This document shows positions 1 through 8,973 of a DNA stretch of 27,561 nucleotides, one piece after another. The stretch is from an uncultured Pseudomonadota bacterium (GTDB taxonomy: Bacteria > Myxococcota_A > UBA796 > GCA-2862545), in the NCBI GenBank assembly GCA_937891875.1, contig CALATR010000081.1:1-27561 (forward strand), in the 5' to 3' direction. The notes under the pieces were generated by a model that had not been told where the DNA came from, did no database searches, and saw only the letters and a program-made list of their open reading frames with translations. Numbering within the stretch: position 1 is the first letter of the stretch; every line of letters starts with the position of its first letter. The translations under genes and the position numbers were made by a program.

Positions 1-3000
1 GTAGCTGGTTTCGAGGACTTCGACGAGGAACCCGCCCGCGGCGTCGAACCCGGTGACGAAGAGGCGTCCGGAGGCGGGGTCGACCGCGGAATCCCCGACA
101 TCGCCCCGGCTGGGGAGCTGGCCGACCCCGATGTAATAGGGCGCGGTGAAGATGCTGAAGACCTCGGCGACACGGGGCAGCCCGTCGTTGGCGTTGTAAT
201 CGTGCACGAGCGTGCGGTTGTTGAACGCGTCCCAGACGACGCCGTCGTTGTCGCCCATGCCCTCGGCCGCGTCGTACACGCCGTCACCGTCGGAGTCCAC
301 GTCCCGGTGGTCGGGGATCCCGTCGCCGTCGGTGTCCACCGGGGAGCCGCCGTCGAGCTCGTCGGCGGTGGGGATGCCGTCGCCGTCGTCGTCGCTGTCG
401 CGGTAGTCGGGGATGCCGTCCTCGTCGGTGTCCCGGGGGTCGCTGATCTCGCCGACCTCGTTCTGGTCGTTCAGGCCGTCGTCGTCGCTATCCGTGTCCA
501 GCGCGTCGATGGTGCCGTCCCCGTCCGTGTCCAGCGGCGCGAGCTGGCCCGCGTGGGTCGTGAGGTCGCCCCACTCGGTGCCGTCGGGGATCGTGTCCTT
601 GTCGGAGTCGTAGAAGCCCTTGTCGGTCTCCGCCTCGACCTCGTAGAAGTCGAGCACCCCGTCCTCGTCCGTGTCGAGGTTCGCGTAGCCATCGCAGTCG
701 TTGTCGATCGGCTGGTCCGCGTCGTCGAAGTCCAGGATGTCGTCCGCGCCGGTGAGGATCGTGGCGTCCTCGTCGTCGCAGTCCCCGCCCCCGAAGCCGG
801 TGAGCGGATCGCCGTCCATGTCCTGGTCCCAGTCGTTGGCCTCGTCGCAGTTCTGGTCGATCCCGTCGTACCAGATCTCCTCGGCGGCAGAGTTGATCTC
901 CGGGTCGAGATCGTCGCAGTCCATGGCCAGCCCGTCCGGGTCCTCTTCCTGCGACCGCTCGCCGTCGTGGTCCTGGTCGTAGTCGTCGTCGCCGGCGCAG
1001 TCCTGGTCGACCCCGTCGTACCAGATCTCGACAGCACCGGCGTGGATCGCGGGATCTCCCTCATTGCAGTCCTGCTCGCCCACGGCCGGATCGGACAGGG
1101 CGACCGTGCCGTCCCCCGTGGTGAAGATCCCCGCGTAGCCGTCCTCGTCGAAGTCCTGGTCCAGGCCGTCGCAGTCGCTGTCCACCCCGTCGAACGCCGC
1201 GTCGATGGCGTCGGGGTGGATGGTCGGATCGGTGTCGTCGCAGTCGTCCGCCTCCTCGAAGCCGTCTCCGTCCTGGTCGCTGTCGTTGCCGTCGCAGTCC
1301 TGATCGACCCCGTCGTACCAGGTCTCGGCGACGAAGGGCTTGACGGCCGGATCGCTGTCGTCGCAGTCGGAGCCGCCCGCCGCGGTGGAGGCGTAGCCGT
1401 CGTTGTCCCCGTCGCGGTCGTCCCAGCCGACGCAGTCCTCGTCGACGCCGTTGCCGATGGTCTCGGACGCGCCCGGGTAGCGCACGCGGCTGCCGTCGTC
1501 GCAGTCACCCTCGGCCACGGTGACGCCGTCGCCGTCCCCATCGACCCACAGCCTGCGACCCCACGCCGTGGTCACCGCCTGGGCGCCGTAGCTGGTGTAC
1601 AAGCGGCTCGTAAAGTCGTCGTCGAAGCAGTTGCCGCGGGTGTACCGGGTCCAGCTGGGGTTGGTCGACACGTTGGTGTTGCCGTCCCCCAGGCTGTAGG
1701 TCGGGTTGTTCAGGATGGGCGCCGAACCACCATAGTAGACGTTGTACCGAAGATGCTGGTAGGTCGACGCGGTCGTGGACTGGCTGGCCGAGCTGTACGG
1801 CTGCAGGCCCAGGTGGCTGTAGTACAGGTAGTGGTACGCCGGGTACGTGCCGCTGTTGTAGTTGTGGAAGCCGTCGAACACGGTGCCGGTGCTGTCATTG
1901 CCTGCGGCGGTCGTGTAGTAGAACTCGGCCCCGCTGTAGTACCCGCTGACCGGATTGTAGTCGGCGAGCCAGGCAGCGCCGCCCTCGGTCCGGGACTGGT
2001 TCTCCAGGAACACCGAGCCGTACACGGTCCGCGAGCCCCAGCTGCTGTCCCAGGCCAGGCCGCCCCCGCGCCGACCCGCCGTGTTCTGGCACATCGTGGT
2101 GCCACGCAGGTAGGCGTACTTCAGGGAGAAGCCGTACCAGCCGCCGCCGTCGCTGGTTGCGTCGTTGCCGTACACCCAGGAGTCGCGGATCACGGCACCG
2201 GTGTTCTGGGTGTAGATACCGCCGCCGTTGACCGTGGCGACGTTGTCGTAGATGCGGGTCCGATCGATCTGGAAGTAGGTGCTGCGGCTCGTGTCCAGCG
2301 CGGAGACGAAGGAGGCCACACCTCCGCCATAGCTCGCTTCGTTCCCCCAGATCCGCGACTCGAAGATCTGGCTGTCGTTCACCATGTCGTCGAAGTGCAC
2401 ACCACCACCGTACTTCGCGGTGTTGCCCGTGATCTCGAGGCCGTAGGCGACCATGCGCGACAGGGTGCCGACGGCGACTCCGCCGCCCTTGTTGCCCGCG
2501 GTGTTGTCCCGGTAGGTGACGCCGTAGAGCTGGGTGTTGCGTCCGGGGGCCTGGGCGCGGAGCCACGCGCCGCCGCCGTCGCCGCTGGCGCTGTTCTTCT
2601 GCACCACGCCGCCGTAGCTGCGGTAGGTCTCCACCGCCGAGTAGACACCGCCGCCGTCGCCGTCGGCGATGTTGCTGTCGTAGAGCGAGTCGTATTCGGT
2701 GAGCTGGCCGCGCCCGATGTACAGCCCTCCCCCGTCGGTGGACTCGTTGTTGGCGAAGGTGCTGTCCCGCACCACCAGGTCGCCGCCCAGCCAGGCCCCG
2801 CCGCCGGTCTCGATGGCGACGTTGCTGTCGAAGCGCACCGCGGTCAGGTTGGTCGTGCCGTCCAGCCAGGCGCCGCCGCCGTCGAGGTCCACCAGGTTGC
2901 CCTTGAAGGCACTCCGGGTCAGCGACAGATCCAGATCCGACCACAGGCCGCCGCCGGACTCGGCCTCGTTGCCCTCGAAGGTCAGGTGGTCGAGCTGGTC

Positions 3001-3792
3001 GATGATGCCGCGCTCGGCCAGGGCCAGGCCACCGCCGTTGCCCGCCGCGACGTTGTCGGCGAAGCGGGAGTGGCGCAGCTTGAACGCGGCGCGGCCGCTC
3101 GAGTACCACAGGCCGCCGCCGTCGCCCGAGGTCGCCTCGCTGCGCTCGATGGTCACGTGGCTGGCGTCCACGTCGCTGGCCCAGATGTAGACGCCGCCGC
3201 CCACGCTGCCCTTGGCGTCGGTGATGGTGAGCCCACGCCAGACCGCGTCGACATTGTAGGCGTAGATCGCCCCACCTTCCTCCGAGGCCACCGCATCGTC
3301 GATGGTGACCCGCTCCAGGTGCAGCGCCCCGTTCTGGGCGTGGATCGCCGCCCCCTGGGTCGTGCTGCTCACGCCGCGGATGCCCACGTCCACCAGGGCC
3401 AGATCCGCGCGGTTGCTCACGACGCCCCGGCCGCTGGTGTGGGTCAGGTCCACGCCGATGATCGTCGTGTCGCCGCTGTCGACGGTCACGGCGGGGTTCG
3501 AGCCCGAGCACTCGACCACCACGCTGGCGCCGCCGGTGAGCCGGGAGCCCACCAGCGTCAGGGACTTGCCGGAGAAGTCGAGGCACTCGGTGTAGGTCGC
3601 CTGGTCGACGACGACGATCACGTCCCCGTCGGCGGCCGCGGTGATCGCATCCCCGATCGTCGCGTAGTCGGCGGTCGTGGTGTCGCCGACCCGGTGTACG
3701 TCGAACGCCAGCGCCGGTGTCGCAAGCGCCACGGCGGACAACCCCACCGTCGACATGAAGATCCAATGCCCTGCCGAGCCAACCTGACGCAT
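1..3792 (-). CDS. Large secreted beta-helix / MopE / TSP3-repeat surface protein (C-terminus cut by window edge)
   Basis: The minus-strand frame stays open from an ATG at 3792 to the window edge (1264 codons, no stop), so the protein is C-terminally incomplete. GGAGGAG lies 3-4 bases before the start. Residues 1-29 form a signal peptide ending in an Ala-rich ALA-type cleavage site. Residues about 30-650 are a right-handed beta-helix with roughly a dozen N-x-A-x(3-5)-GGG coils, like chlamydial Pmp or other polymorphic outer-membrane repeats. From about residue 750 there are six DCDD/DCNE motifs, each followed by a D-P-x-I or similar turn and WYDGVDQDC-type spacing; this matches the MopE metal-binding repeat family. 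Residues about 1050-1178 are TSP3-like DTDGDGIPD calcium-binding repeats. The last 80 residues look like the start of a propeller or other beta-rich domain. Inferred role: an exported, Ca-stabilised surface or adhesin-like protein. Partner and anchoring are unknown because the C-terminus is missing. Confidence 0.88.
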   Translation of the reverse strand, partial: MRQVGSAGHWIFMSTVGLSAVALATPALAFDVHRVGDTTTADYATIGDAITAAADGDVIVVVDQATYTECLDFSGKSLTLVGSRLTGGASVVVECSGSNPAVTVDSGDTTIIGVDLTHTSGRGVVSNRADLALVDVGIRGVSSTTQGAAIHAQNGALHLERVTIDDAVASEEGGAIYAYNVDAVWRGLTITDAKGSVGGGVYIWASDVDASHVTIERSEATSGDGGGLWYSSGRAAFKLRHSRFADNVAAGNGGGLALAERGIIDQLDHLTFEGNEAESGGGLWSDLDLSLTRSAFKGNLVDLDGGGAWLDGTTNLTAVRFDSNVAIETGGGAWLGGDLVVRDSTFANNESTDGGGLYIGRGQLTEYDSLYDSNIADGDGGGVYSAVETYRSYGGVVQKNSASGDGGGAWLRAQAPGRNTQLYGVTYRDNTAGNKGGGVAVGTLSRMVAYGLEITGNTAKYGGGVHFDDMVNDSQIFESRIWGNEASYGGGVASFVSALDTSRSTYFQIDRTRIYDNVATVNGGGIYTQNTGAVIRDSWVYGNDATSDGGGWYGFSLKYAYLRGTTMCQNTAGRRGGGLAWDSSWGSRTVYGSVFLENQSRTEGGAAWLADYNPVSGYYSGAEFYYTTAAGNDSTGTVFDGFHNYNSGTYPAYHYLYYSHLGLQPYSSASQSTTASTYQHLRYNVYYGGSAPILNNPTYSLGDGNTNVSTNPSWTRYTRGNCFDDDFTSRLYTSYGAQAVTTAWGRRLWVDGDGDGVTVAEGDCDDGSRVRYPGASETIGNGVDEDCVGWDDRDGDNDGYASTAAGGSDCDDSDPAVKPFVAETWYDGVDQDCDGNDSDQDGDGFEEADDCDDTDPTIHPDAIDAAFDGVDSDCDGLDQDFDEDGYAGIFTTGDGTVALSDPAVGEQDCNEGDPAIHAGAVEIWYDGVDQDCAGDDDYDQDHDGERSQEEDPDGLAMDCDDLDPEINSAAEEIWYDGIDQNCDEANDWDQDMDGDPLTGFGGGDCDDEDATILTGADDILDFDDADQPIDNDCDGYANLDTDEDGVLDFYEVEAETDKGFYDSDKDTIPDGTEWGDLTTHAGQLAPLDTDGDGTIDALDTDSDDDGLNDQNEVGEISDPRDTDEDGIPDYRDSDDDGDGIPTADELDGGSPVDTDGDGIPDHRDVDSDGDGVYDAAEGMGDNDGVVWDAFNNRTLVHDYNANDGLPRVAEVFSIFTAPYYIGVGQLPSRGDVGDSAVDPASGRLFVTGFDAAGGFLVEVLETSY

Positions 3793-3833
3793 GTGCTCCT
3801 CCGAGGGCACGTACGATAGTCGATCGGACCGGC

Positions 3834-4913
3834 CTATGGCGCGCCCGACGTGCTCCCCAGGGTGATGTCGACGATGATCGGCTGGTGGTCCGAGATGTCG
3901 AGCCGATCGTGGCGGACCTGGAGCCGGTCCACCCGCACCGGACCCGCGGTGAACACATGGTCGATCGTGCGGTCGGTGCGGCCCTGGCCGAAGGGGGCGT
4001 AGGTGTAGTAGCGCTCGGGATCGGAGCGCAGGCGGTCGAGGGGCACCGCGGGCTGCAGGTCCTGGTAGAGCGCCTCGATCGGGTTCTCGGCGTCGGAGTA
4101 GAGCGCCTGGTCCCACTCGGGCAGTCTTGCCGGATCATCGCCCGGAACCAGCAGGTTGAAGTCGCCGGCCAGGAGCACCGCCTTCCCCGCGTCCGCCTCC
4201 CCGAGGGCGAGCCCGCGCACCTGGCCCACCTGACGAGCGAGGGTGCCGTCGCCGTGGGAGAAGGCGGAGAGGTGGGTGTCGATCAGCGTCAGGTCGGGCC
4301 CGCCAGCGACCGGCACCTCGACGACGAGGGCGGCGCGGCGCAGGTTGAAGAGCTGGCGCCACAGGGGCTCGTCGAGGAGCGCCAGCTGGTGGCGGGTGGC
4401 GGCGCCCAGCTGGACCTTGGAGAACACCGCCAGGTTGAGGTCGACCCGGCCGAGGTGATCGTGGGCGGGGGTCGGCACGTAGAAGACCTGGTGGTAGGGC
4501 GCGGCGGTGTAGCAGCGGGTCTTCAGGCGGGACGTGAGCTCGGCGAGCTGCTCGACCCGGCCGGTGCGATCGGAGCCGCGGTCGATCTCCTGCAGCAGCA
4601 TGATGTCGGGGTCGACCTCGGCGATGACCTTCGCGATCTCGTCCAGCGCCCAGGTGACGTCCCCGGGCGGCACGTGCACCGCCTCCCCGTCGTCGTAGAA
4701 GAACTGGTGCTTCGTCGTCCCCGCGAACTGGAGGTTCCAGACCAGGACGCGCAGGGACTGGCCGGCCTGCAGGGTGGGCAGGTCCGCGTCGCAGTGAACG
4801 GGCATGGACGCGACGGGGGCTGGCCCGGCGAGGAGCCCGGACAGCACGGCGCCTCCGCAGACCACCAGGCTGACGACGGCGCCCAGGGCGAAGGGCAGGG
4901 AGCGGCTCGGCAC
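3834..4913 (-). CDS. Endonuclease/exonuclease/phosphatase (EEP) family protein, membrane-anchored or secreted
   Basis: The 359-residue protein has the EEP fold signature in order: VWNLQF (metal-binding Asn), LLQEID (metal-binding Glu), DTHLSAF, AGDFN, TIDHVF and SDHQPI (catalytic Asp-His). These residues place it among DNase I-like / sphingomyelinase-like phosphodiesterases, but the substrate cannot be read from sequence. Residues about 6-30 form one hydrophobic segment, so it is exported or anchored with the catalytic domain outside the cytoplasm. The GTG at 4913 is chosen because GGAGGT lies just upstream; a second in-frame GTG at 4940 lacks such a site and would add nine residues. It is divergent from the SDR gene at 4988 and precedes the giant surface protein by 41 bp on the same strand, so the two may be cotranscribed, though the latter has its own strong RBS. 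Confidence 0.87.
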   Translation of the reverse strand: MPSRSLPFALGAVVSLVVCGGAVLSGLLAGPAPVASMPVHCDADLPTLQAGQSLRVLVWNLQFAGTTKHQFFYDDGEAVHVPPGDVTWALDEIAKVIAEVDPDIMLLQEIDRGSDRTGRVEQLAELTSRLKTRCYTAAPYHQVFYVPTPAHDHLGRVDLNLAVFSKVQLGAATRHQLALLDEPLWRQLFNLRRAALVVEVPVAGGPDLTLIDTHLSAFSHGDGTLARQVGQVRGLALGEADAGKAVLLAGDFNLLVPGDDPARLPEWDQALYSDAENPIEALYQDLQPAVPLDRLRSDPERYYTYAPFGQGRTDRTIDHVFTAGPVRVDRLQVRHDRLDISDHQPIIVDITLGSTSGAP

Positions 4914-4987
4914 GGCACCTCCAGGCCACTGGCCTACCACGGGCGGCGGGAGCGGGAGTGCTGCGATAGCCGCCGGCCGGAGGCGCC

Positions 4988-6112
4988 ATGTCCCGCATCT
5001 TCGTCACCGGCTCCACCGGCTACCTCGGCGGCTACGTCTGCACGCGGCTCCTGGAGCAGCAGCCCGACGCGCGCCTGGCGCTTCTGGTCCGTGGCCGCGA
5101 CCGCGACCACGCCATCGACAAGCTGTGGCGCGGCTGGCAGCTGCACATGGACGCCGCCGCCTTCAAGGAGGCGCTCTCCCGGGTCGAGCTGCATCTCGGC
5201 GACCTGCACGCGAAGAACCTCGGGCTGTCCGACGCGGCCTGGTCCGACCTGGCCGGAGACACCGACTCGGTCCTGCACATCGCCGCCTCGCTCAACCGGA
5301 AGTCCGAGCGCGCCTGCCTGAACACCAACCTTCGAGGCGCACTCTCGGTGATCCGCCTCGGCAGGGCCATGGCGGACGGCGGCGGGCTGCGGCGCTTCTC
5401 CTTCGTGTCCACCGCCGCGGTCGCTGGGGAGCGCTGGCGCGAGGTGGTGCCCGAGGACCAGTCGATCCGCTGGGATCACCGCCAGTACGACCCCTACGCC
5501 CGCACCAAGGCCTTCGGCGAGCACATGCTCCGCGAGCTGCTCCCCGACGTCAGCACCATCGTCTTCCGCCCCTCGACCGTGCTCGGCGACGCGCGCTTCC
5601 CGGACACGACCCAGTGGGACATGGTCCGCGCGTACGTCTTCTTCGCCGAGCTGCCGGTGCTGCCGTGGGGGCCCGACATCCGGCAGGACATCGTCAACGC
5701 CGACTACGTGGGCGACGCGATCACCCACGTGCACCTGGCCGACGCACCGCGCTGGGACACCTACCACCTGTCGGCGGGCACCGGCTCGCGCAGCACCCGC
5801 GAGATCGTGCACGCCCTGGCCAGCGCCACCGGCAAGCCCGGCCCGCGCTTCTCCCGCCGGCTGAAGGGCCCCTTCGACGGCACGGTGCGCGCGCTCGAGA
5901 TGCTCGGCCCCGGCGCGACGACCCAGCGGATGGCGGCCCTGCTGCGGGTGTTCCTGCCCTACGTCACCAACGACACCGTGTTCGACAACGGCCGTATCGT
6001 CGCCGAGCTTGGGCGCGCCCCGACACCATTCGTCGACTATGCCCCTTCGCTCCTCCACTATGCGAAGGAGAACGACTTCCGCTACCCCTACCGCGAGCTT
6101 CCGGCGGACTGA
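4988..6112 (+). CDS. Extended SDR, thioester-reductase / fatty acyl reductase-like NAD(P)-dependent oxidoreductase
   Basis: The 374-residue protein starts with an NAD(P)-binding Rossmann motif G8-x2-G11-x2-G14 and has an SDR catalytic pair Y170-x3-K174 with a VSTAAV strand before it. This arrangement is typical of the NAD_binding_4 group (male-sterility / thioester reductases), which reduce acyl-CoA or acyl-ACP thioesters. The C-terminal third has a VFDNGRI segment that resembles the corresponding segment of the longer acyl reductase at 22161-23783. GGAGG lies five bases before the ATG. The kinase gene begins 62 bp downstream. The substrate is unknown; a sugar-nucleotide epimerase-like role is less likely given the thioester-reductase look, but not excluded. 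Confidence 0.8.
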   Translation: MSRIFVTGSTGYLGGYVCTRLLEQQPDARLALLVRGRDRDHAIDKLWRGWQLHMDAAAFKEALSRVELHLGDLHAKNLGLSDAAWSDLAGDTDSVLHIAASLNRKSERACLNTNLRGALSVIRLGRAMADGGGLRRFSFVSTAAVAGERWREVVPEDQSIRWDHRQYDPYARTKAFGEHMLRELLPDVSTIVFRPSTVLGDARFPDTTQWDMVRAYVFFAELPVLPWGPDIRQDIVNADYVGDAITHVHLADAPRWDTYHLSAGTGSRSTREIVHALASATGKPGPRFSRRLKGPFDGTVRALEMLGPGATTQRMAALLRVFLPYVTNDTVFDNGRIVAELGRAPTPFVDYAPSLLHYAKENDFRYPYRELPAD

Positions 6113-6173
6113 CCGGGGCCACAATTCTCTCAAGCGGGCGGCCCCCGCCACCGATGGCGCGATCGGAGGCGCC

Positions 6174-7364
6174 TTGGCCGAACCCGCCCTGGACCTGATC
6201 AGCCTGCAGAACGCCCTTCACGACGCCCTCGAGCGCGCCGAGCGGGCGGAGCACCGCGCCCGCGAGGCCGAGACCTCCGCGGCGGCCGCGACCATGCACG
6301 CCGAGGCCGCCGAGCGCCGCGCCCAGCGGGCCGAGACCCACGTGCACCTCGCCGAGGCGCGCGCCCGCAAGTTGATGGCGATCTCCCGCCGCTATCGCAA
6401 CCTGATCGCCCAGCTGCCGGACACGGATCTGGTCGTGTTCGACCAGGACCTCCGCTACCAGATCGTCGAGGGCCAGTTCTTCACCCGCTTCGTCGGCCGC
6501 GCCGAGGGCCAGACCCCGCGCGAGCTGTTCCGCCCGCAGGCCGCCGCCACCCTGGAGGGCCTGTACCAGCGGATCATGTCCGGCACCCACGACGACGACC
6601 AGATCGACCTCGACGGCCGCACCTACTACATCCAGGGCCGGCCCATCCGCGACGAGAACGACCGCGTCACCGGCGGCATGGTGCTCTCCCGCGACATCAC
6701 CCGGCTCAAGCAGGCCGAGGCCGAGCTGCTCCGCGAGCGCGAGGCCCTTCAGGCGCTCGTCGCCCAGCGCGAGGTGCTGCTCCGCGAGGTCTACCACCGG
6801 GTGAAGAACAACCTCCAGGTGGTCAACAGCCTGCTCTCCCTGCAGAGCCGCACCATCGCCGATCCCGCCGCCCGCGACGCGCTCCAGGCCTGTCGCCATC
6901 GGGTGAACGCCATGGCTCGGGTGCACGAGCGCCTCTACCAGGCCCCCGACGTCGCCCGCATCGATCTGGCCGCCTACCTGCGCGACCTCACTGGCGAGGT
7001 CGATCGCAGCTACCGGGTCGGCACCGGCGTCATGGTGGCACTGGACCTCGAGCCGGTCGAGTCCGACCTCCAGCACGCCATCCCCATCGGGCTCATCGCC
7101 CACGAGCTGCTGGCGAATGCCTTCCAGCACGCCTTCCCCAGCGGCCGCGAGGGCACCATCCGGGTGGTCCTGAAGACCGAGGACGGCGCCACCACGCTGA
7201 CCATCGCCGACGACGGCGTCGGGTTGCAGCCGAGCGAGCGCAAGACCCTGGGTACCCGACTGGTCAGCAGTCTGGCGGCGCAGCTGGGCGCGACGATACA
7301 GGTGGAGTCGCACGATGATCGGGGAACCCGCACCATCATCCACTTGCCTGGGGAGCCACGTTGA
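6174..7364 (+). CDS. PAS domain sensor histidine kinase, HisKA_2 type, soluble
   Basis: The 396-residue protein has no membrane segment. Residues about 8-70 are an Ala/Glu/Arg-rich coiled coil. Residues about 75-180 look like a PAS domain ending in the usual SRDITRLKQAE linker. A HisKA_2 dimerisation helix carries the phospho-accepting H208 in EVYHRVKNNLQVV. A HATPase_c domain follows, with the N-box around N315 (HELLANAF) and a DDGVG G-box. The TTG at 6174 is the only in-frame start codon between the upstream stop and the coiled coil, and GGAGG lies before it; starts further up would overlap the SDR gene by over 50 bp. Its stop overlaps the TTG of the receiver gene, so the two proteins are very likely made together and form a cognate pair. 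This kinase family often senses cytoplasmic ligands; the signal here is unknown. Confidence 0.9.
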   Translation: MAEPALDLISLQNALHDALERAERAEHRAREAETSAAAATMHAEAAERRAQRAETHVHLAEARARKLMAISRRYRNLIAQLPDTDLVVFDQDLRYQIVEGQFFTRFVGRAEGQTPRELFRPQAAATLEGLYQRIMSGTHDDDQIDLDGRTYYIQGRPIRDENDRVTGGMVLSRDITRLKQAEAELLREREALQALVAQREVLLREVYHRVKNNLQVVNSLLSLQSRTIADPAARDALQACRHRVNAMARVHERLYQAPDVARIDLAAYLRDLTGEVDRSYRVGTGVMVALDLEPVESDLQHAIPIGLIAHELLANAFQHAFPSGREGTIRVVLKTEDGATTLTIADDGVGLQPSERKTLGTRLVSSLAAQLGATIQVESHDDRGTRTIIHLPGEPR

Positions 7365-8176
7365 GCCACCGGATCTTGATCGTCGAGGATGAAGCGCTGA
7401 TCGCGGCGGATCTCGCCGATGCGCTCTCCGAGCAGGGCTACGCCATCGCGGGCATCGTCGGCACTGGCAACGAGGCGATCGACGCGGTGGCGAAGACCCC
7501 GGTCGACCTGGTCCTGCTGGACATCAACCTCCGCGGCGAGCTGGACGGCATCCAGGCCGCCAGCTCCCTGCCCGAGCCCCGGCCGCCGGTGGTGTTCCTC
7601 ACCGCCCACGGCGACGACGGAACCCTGCGCCGTGCCGAGAGCGTCGAGCCCGCCGGCTACCTGGTGAAGCCCTTCGAGGAGCGCACCCTGTACGCCACCG
7701 TGCGCATGGCCCTGTACCGCTCCCGCGCCGAGCGCGAGCGCAAGGCCCGCCTGGCCATGGTCAGCTCCGCCCTCGACCGCATCGACCGCGCGGTGCTGGC
7801 CCTCGACCCCGACCACATCGTGCAGCTGACCAACGCCGTCGCCTCCAAGGCCGGCGCCCGCTCTGGCGTGCCGCTGGTCGACGCGCTCCGGGCGCTGGGT
7901 CGCGAGGATCTGCTGCCCCGTGTTGCAGCCAGCATGGCGGGCGAGGCGGAGGCCTCCGGCTTCGAGGTCGTCACCACCGAGCACGGCTGCATCGTCATCC
8001 TCGGCAACGCCGCCGAGGCACCCCTGTGTCTGTGCGCCTGGTGCCACAAGGCCCGCGACGACGCCGGCGACTGGCAGGAGGTCGAGAGCGTGCTGCGCTC
8101 CCGCTATGCCCTGGAGCTGACCCACGGCATCTGCAAGACCTGTGTGGAGACGCACTTCTCGGACTTTGCCGACTAG
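7361..8176 (+). CDS. Response regulator: receiver + PAS-like region + C-terminal Cys-pair motif
   Basis: Residues 1-115 are a receiver domain with E9/D10, phospho-acceptor D54, T81 and K103 all present. Residues about 130-215 look like a degenerate PAS-type region. The C-terminus has C225-x2-C228, then a KARDD-x-GDW stretch, then THGIC258-x2-C261. This Cys-pair module is found at the ends of many receiver/PAS signalling proteins and probably binds a metal, an inference from cysteine spacing. There is no DNA-binding, GGDEF or other usual output domain, so output may be protein-protein or redox/metal-linked. The TTG start overlaps the kinase stop in TTGA, with GGGGAG upstream. It ends 12 bp from the convergent lipoprotein gene. 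Confidence 0.9.
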   Translation: MSHRILIVEDEALIAADLADALSEQGYAIAGIVGTGNEAIDAVAKTPVDLVLLDINLRGELDGIQAASSLPEPRPPVVFLTAHGDDGTLRRAESVEPAGYLVKPFEERTLYATVRMALYRSRAERERKARLAMVSSALDRIDRAVLALDPDHIVQLTNAVASKAGARSGVPLVDALRALGREDLLPRVAASMAGEAEASGFEVVTTEHGCIVILGNAAEAPLCLCAWCHKARDDAGDWQEVESVLRSRYALELTHGICKTCVETHFSDFAD

Positions 8177-8188
8177 CGGACCTGCCGA

Positions 8189-8860
8189 CTAGCCGCCGGA
8201 CCCCACATAGTCGGCGGAGAAACTACCATCCAGGCGCGCAAACACCGTGCGCATCTGCACGCTGCCGCTCACCCGCTGGTCGAAGGCGAAGGTGAGGACG
8301 CCGGTGCCGTCGGCCTCCCAGCCGTCGGTAGAGCGCACCCACAAGGCCCCATCGAGGACCTCCTCGTCGGCGATGTTCTCGTTCTCCACGACAGTCAGCG
8401 TCTCACCCATGACCTGCAGCGCCACGGGATCCCCCTCGGGGGGGGTGCAGGTGATGGTGAAGGAGACCGCCACGCGCCGCCGCTGGACCACCGCCGGACA
8501 GTCCAGATTCCAGCTGTAGTTTCGGCCTTCGACCGTCGCGCGGAAGGTGATCGACGCGGCCCCCTCGTAGCGGCCATCGGCGTCCACGCGGCCGTCGCAG
8601 TCGTCGTCCTCGTGGTTCCAGGCCACCTCGGTGGCGCCTGGGTGGATCGCCGGCTCGTAGTCGTCGCAGTCGACGTCGGCGGTGTAGCCATCCCCGTCGA
8701 CGTCCGGGAAGACCTCGCTGTCGCGGTCGGTGTCGTCGGTGGGCGCTCCGGTCTCGCCGGTCTCGCCGGTCTCGCCGACCGAGGGACCGGTACAGGCCGC
8801 CAGCGCGACGGCGACCAGCACCCCGCGACCCAGCGTGGCGACTGCCTCGAACGTGTGCAC
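8189..8860 (-). CDS. Lipoprotein with one MopE-type metal-binding motif
   Basis: The 223-residue protein has a signal peptide ending in a lipobox (ALAAC), so it is probably lipid-anchored. A GETGETGETG tandem linker and an Asp/Thr-rich stretch follow. Residues about 54-92 hold a DVDGDGY-x-DCDD-x-HPGATE-x-DDDCDG segment, the same motif class as the six repeats in the protein at 1-3792. The rest is a beta-rich domain with two cysteines and no family I recognise. The GTG start has GGAGG seven bases upstream. Both it and the convergent receiver gene end within copies of the 11-mer TGCCGACTAGC. Function is unknown; metal binding is inferred from the motif. Confidence 0.85.
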   Translation of the reverse strand: MHTFEAVATLGRGVLVAVALAACTGPSVGETGETGETGAPTDDTDRDSEVFPDVDGDGYTADVDCDDYEPAIHPGATEVAWNHEDDDCDGRVDADGRYEGAASITFRATVEGRNYSWNLDCPAVVQRRRVAVSFTITCTPPEGDPVALQVMGETLTVVENENIADEEVLDGALWVRSTDGWEADGTGVLTFAFDQRVSGSVQMRTVFARLDGSFSADYVGSGG

Positions 8861-8973
8861 GCGCGCGCCTCCAGAGCCTCATGGGTAGCACACAGGGCCC
8901 CGATCCGATCCCCAAAACACAGCCCAGGTCTCAAGCCGGACCTCGGCGAGCCGTAGTTGGATCTGGAGGGGAG

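Noticed and set aside
202..3819. A 1205-codon plus-strand open frame
   Set aside because: It is antisense to the beta-helix/MopE gene. The minus strand gives signal peptide, GGG coils and DCDD repeats; the plus frame gives Val/Ala/Arg-biased low-complexity protein caused by GTC/GCC-rich complement.
8861..8973. Sigma70 promoters for the lipoprotein and PilZ genes
   Set aside because: No pair of -35/-10 boxes with acceptable match and spacing was found.
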